Shown piece by piece: positions 16,865 to 18,923 of a DNA stretch of 18,923 bases. Origin of the DNA: DASVBJ01 sp036375895 (lineage in GTDB: Bacteria > Actinomycetota > Actinomycetes > JACCUZ01); contig DASVBJ010000268.1 in NCBI GenBank assembly GCA_036375895.1, positions 1 through 18,923 of the forward strand, given 5' to 3'. Position 1 is the first letter of the stretch. Each line of letters starts with the position of its first letter. The notes beneath the pieces were generated by a model. That model searched no databases, had not been told where the DNA came from, and saw only the letters and a program-made list of their open reading frames with translations. Both the position numbers and the translations under genes were made by a program.

Positions 16865-17006
16865 GACCCGACGAACGTGTCACATCCGCATTTCGGTCGT
16901 CAAGAAGGCGACATACCGCGCGGCGATCACGCTGACCCATGACCCTGCCGTGCGGGTCGTTCGCCCCTTACGGCCGGCGTCGGGCCGACCGACTCTCGAG
17001 ATGTGC

Positions 17007-17045
17007 CCGTTGGGGGCGCCGGCGCGCAGGGCCCGCCCCCAGCGG
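17007..17045 (-). terminator. Strong hairpin downstream of the fused hydroxylase/reductase gene
   Basis: TGGGGGCG (17011-17018) pairs perfectly with CGCCCCCA (17034-17041). The stem extends through one T-G wobble to CCG/CGG (17007-17009 with 17043-17045), giving a 12-bp stem with a 15-base loop. It begins 21 bases after the TGA at 17066 on the - strand. No U-tract follows. It probably separates this gene from the acyl-CoA synthetase trio. Confidence 0.55.
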
Positions 17046-17065
17046 ACAGACCTTCTTGCCGACCG

Positions 17066-18923
17066 TCATCCCTTGCCGGGCCGCCACCGCTGGTGCCGGG
17101 TGCCGGTGGCCCCCTCGCGGATCAGCTGCAGCCGCGGCTTGGGCCCGTCGGTGCGTCCCGACTGCGGTCGCCGGCTGCCGGCCTTGAAGGGGTCGGGCCA
17201 GTCCGCACCCGGCCCGGCGTACCCCTGCTCGGCCGCGGCGTGCAGCGTCCACTGCGGGTCGTAGAGGTGGGCCCGGCCCACGGCGCAGAGGTCGGCGCGC
17301 CCGGCCAGGACGATCGAGTTCACGTCGTCGTACGACGAGATCGCGCCCACCGCGATCGTCGCCACCCCCAGCTCGGCGCCCACCACGTTGCGGATCCGGT
17401 CGGCGTAGGGCGTCTGGTAGCTGCGGCCGTACGCCGGCCGCTCGGCCGGGGTCACCTGGCCCGTCGACACGTCGATCGCGTCCACGCCGTGCTCGGCGAA
17501 GGCCCGGGCGATCTCGACCGCGTCGTCCTCGTCGATGCCACCCTCGACCCAGTCGGTGGCCGAGATCCGCACGCTCATCGGCCGGTCCGCCGGCCACACC
17601 GCGCGGCACGCGTCGAACACCTCGAGCGGGTACCGCAGCCGGGCGGCCAGCGACCCGCCGTACTCGTCGTCGCGCTGGTTGGTCACCGGCGAGATGAAGC
17701 TCGAGAGCAGGTAGCCGTGCGCGCAGTGCAGCTCGAGCAGGTCGAAGCCGGCCCGCGCACCCATCTCGGCGGACCGGACGAACTGCTCGCGGATCTCTGC
17801 CAGGTCCGCATGGGTCAGCTCGCGCGGCACCTGGTTGCGCGGCGAGTAGGGGAGCGGCGACGGCCCCACGACCTCCCAGTTGCCGTCGGGCAGCGGCTCG
17901 TCGATGCCCTCCCACATCAGCTTGGTCGACCCCTTGCGACCGGAATGGCCGAGCTGCAGGCCGATCGCCGCGGTCGTCTGCCCGTGCACGAAGTCGACGA
18001 TGCGCTGGTACGCCGCCTCGTGCTCGGGTGCGTACATCCCCGTGCAGCCTGGCGAGATCCTGCCCGGGGCCGACACGCAGACCATCTCGGTCATGACGAG
18101 CCCTGCCCCGCCGAGCGCCTTGCTGCCCAGGTGGGTGAGGTGGAAGTCGTTGGCCAGCCCGTCGACCGCCCGGTACATGTCCATCGGGGAGACGACGATG
18201 CGGTTCTTCAGCTCGAGCCCGCGCAGCCGGAACGGCTGGAACATCGGCGGTGCCCCCGGCCGCCCGGCCGGCCCGCTCGCGGCCTCCCCAAGATCGCCAG
18301 CGGGCCCGCCAACCTCCCCAAGATCGTCAGCCGCGCCCCCAAGATCGCCAGCGACCTTTGGGCGCGACACGCCGGCGTGTCGGCGCAACAAGGTCGCTGA
18401 CGATCTTGAAGGGGTGTCGTGGGTGGGTGTGGGGTCGGCCTGCGACGCCGCGAACCAGTTGTCGACGGCCGCGACGAACTCGGGGTCGCGCAGCCGGAGG
18501 TTGTCGTAGGTGACCCGGCGGCTGCGGGTCATGATGTTGAAGGCGAACTGCAGCGGGTGCTGGTGGCAGTACTGCCCGAGGTTCTCGAACCACTCGAGGC
18601 TGGCCTGTGCCGCCCGCTGCGTGGACAGCACGACGGCCTTGCGCTCGGACTCGTAGGCCTCGAGCGCGGCGTCGACGGTGGGCTGCTCGTGCAGGCAGGC
18701 GGCTAGTGCGAGTGCGTCCTCCATCGCGAGCTTGGTGCCCGACCCGATGGAGAAGTGCGCGGTGTGCGCCGCGTCGCCGAGGAGCACGACGTTGCCGTGC
18801 CGCCACGACTCGTTGCGGACGGTGGCGAAGCTGACCCACCGGGAGTTGTTGGCGTGCACCGCGTGTCCGTCGAGGATGTCCGCGAACAGCTCGCGGATCC
18901 TCGCGATCGACTCCTCGTCGCTC
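17066..18923 (-). CDS. Bifunctional FAD monooxygenase / old-yellow-enzyme reductase, salicylyl-CoA 5-hydroxylase type (5' partial)
   Basis: 618 residues are visible; the N terminus lies beyond the window. The first part is the end of a FAD hydroxylase: NNSRWVSFATVRNESWRHGN followed by VVLLGDAAHTAHFSIGSGTK, the FAD-ribose GD motif in the form typical of salicylyl-CoA and 2-aminobenzoyl-CoA hydroxylases. From visible residue 227 (MFQPFRLRGLELKNRIVVSP) it is an old-yellow-enzyme FMN domain, with ELHCAHGYLLSSFISPVTNQ and DDEYGG. This domain order matches bifunctional salicylyl-CoA 5-hydroxylase and 2-aminobenzoyl-CoA monooxygenase/reductase, which act on aromatic acyl-CoA esters. The linker (about 150-226) is low in complexity (GDLG, DDLG, GDLG) and is encoded by palindromic and direct repeats. 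The frame is intact. ATG 18244 could start the reductase domain separately. Confidence 0.85.
   Translation of the reverse strand, partial: SDEESIARIRELFADILDGHAVHANNSRWVSFATVRNESWRHGNVVLLGDAAHTAHFSIGSGTKLAMEDALALAACLHEQPTVDAALEAYESERKAVVLSTQRAAQASLEWFENLGQYCHQHPLQFAFNIMTRSRRVTYDNLRLRDPEFVAAVDNWFAASQADPTPTHDTPSRSSATLLRRHAGVSRPKVAGDLGGAADDLGEVGGPAGDLGEAASGPAGRPGAPPMFQPFRLRGLELKNRIVVSPMDMYRAVDGLANDFHLTHLGSKALGGAGLVMTEMVCVSAPGRISPGCTGMYAPEHEAAYQRIVDFVHGQTTAAIGLQLGHSGRKGSTKLMWEGIDEPLPDGNWEVVGPSPLPYSPRNQVPRELTHADLAEIREQFVRSAEMGARAGFDLLELHCAHGYLLSSFISPVTNQRDDEYGGSLAARLRYPLEVFDACRAVWPADRPMSVRISATDWVEGGIDEDDAVEIARAFAEHGVDAIDVSTGQVTPAERPAYGRSYQTPYADRIRNVVGAELGVATIAVGAISSYDDVNSIVLAGRADLCAVGRAHLYDPQWTLHAAAEQGYAGPGADWPDPFKAGSRRPQSGRTDGPKPRLQLIREGATGTRHQRWRPGKG
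18283..18352. repeat. Three direct copies of AAGATCGYCAGC
   Basis: AAGATCGCCAGC at 18290-18301, AAGATCGTCAGC at 18320-18331 and AAGATCGCCAGC at 18341-18352. The first two share a longer unit, CCTCCCCAAGATCG-YCAGC, spaced 30 bases apart; the third follows after 21 bases and is the left arm of the palindrome. Spacings are multiples of three, so the reading frame is kept and each copy encodes a (G/D)DLG motif on the - strand. Confidence 0.85.
18341..18407. repeat. 67-bp imperfect palindromic element inside a coding sequence
   Basis: AAGATCGCCAGCGACCTT (18341-18358) is mirrored by AAGGTCGCTGACGATCTT (18390-18407) with one mismatch. The centre is a perfect 18-bp palindrome, CGACACGCCGGCGTGTCG (18365-18382). 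The stretches between are partly complementary (TGGGCG against GCGCAAC). The whole unit could fold into one long hairpin in DNA or RNA and resembles a REP- or MITE-like mobile palindrome. No second copy was found elsewhere in the window apart from the short arm copies beside it. Confidence 0.8.

Noticed and set aside
16941..16958. GACCC/GGGTC hairpin in the gap before the NDP-forming synthetase
   Set aside because: The perfect stem is only five base pairs; no riboswitch-like conserved elements or clear promoter hexamers could be placed around it.
16797..17264. 155-residue + strand frame across the intergenic gap at 16865-17065
   Set aside because: It overlaps two - strand genes, has no family features and includes the strong terminator-like hairpin.

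Overview
The window looks like chromosomal DNA from a high-GC actinobacterium. Coding density and GC are very high, starts are often GTG, and many neighbouring genes overlap as ATGA, GTGA or TGATG. The middle of the window (about 5.2-11.65 kb) holds a gene set that I recognise from Mycobacterium tuberculosis: a metallophosphoesterase, the PASTA-bearing penicillin-binding protein PonA2, the iron-sulfur regulator WhiB4, and two ArsA/Get3-type ATPases (BagB, BagA). I cannot fix the genus. Gas vesicle genes argue against Mycobacterium itself and suggest another actinobacterial order.

Layout. (1) 1-2025, + strand: the 3' end of a gas vesicle cluster. It has the tail of an unidentified gvp-type gene, a GvpL/F protein, a small GvpA/J/S-family protein, a second and shorter GvpL/F protein, and GvpK, packed with 1-4 base overlaps. 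(2) 2034-4978, - strand: a FAD-dependent oxidoreductase and, upstream of it, a TPR-type LuxR regulator. An unusual CCCCTA/TAGGGG palindrome sits at the junction. (3) 5002-5143: tRNA-Pro(CGG) on the - strand followed by two strong hairpins. (4) 5189-11649: metallophosphoesterase (-), YqeY (+), PonA2 (-), WhiB4 (+), BagB and BagA (-). (5) 11728-16864, - strand: a three-gene translationally coupled unit encoding an NDP-forming acyl-CoA synthetase, an AMP-forming acyl-CoA synthetase and a B12-type acyl-CoA mutase large subunit with an unusual substrate-binding segment. (6) 17066-18923, - strand, 5' end outside the window: a bifunctional FAD monooxygenase/old-yellow-enzyme fusion of the salicylyl-CoA (or 2-aminobenzoyl-CoA) hydroxylase type. 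Its inter-domain linker is built from a 67-bp palindromic repeat plus direct copies of its arm.

How the parts fit. Region 1 makes and assembles gas vesicles. Region 4 is a cell-envelope and redox neighbourhood. Regions 5 and 6 point to catabolism of carboxylic acids through CoA thioesters: acids are activated, a carbon skeleton is rearranged, and aromatic CoA esters may be hydroxylated and reduced. The partner B12-binding mutase subunit is not in the window.

No gene-free stretch exceeds 300 bases. The two longest gaps are 8943-9114 (divergent ponA2/whiB4 control region) and 16865-17065 (a strong terminator-like hairpin and the probable promoter region of the acyl-CoA synthetase unit). I found no insertion sequence, CRISPR array or phage gene. 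The most distinctive feature is the repeat-derived linker near 18.3-18.4 kb.
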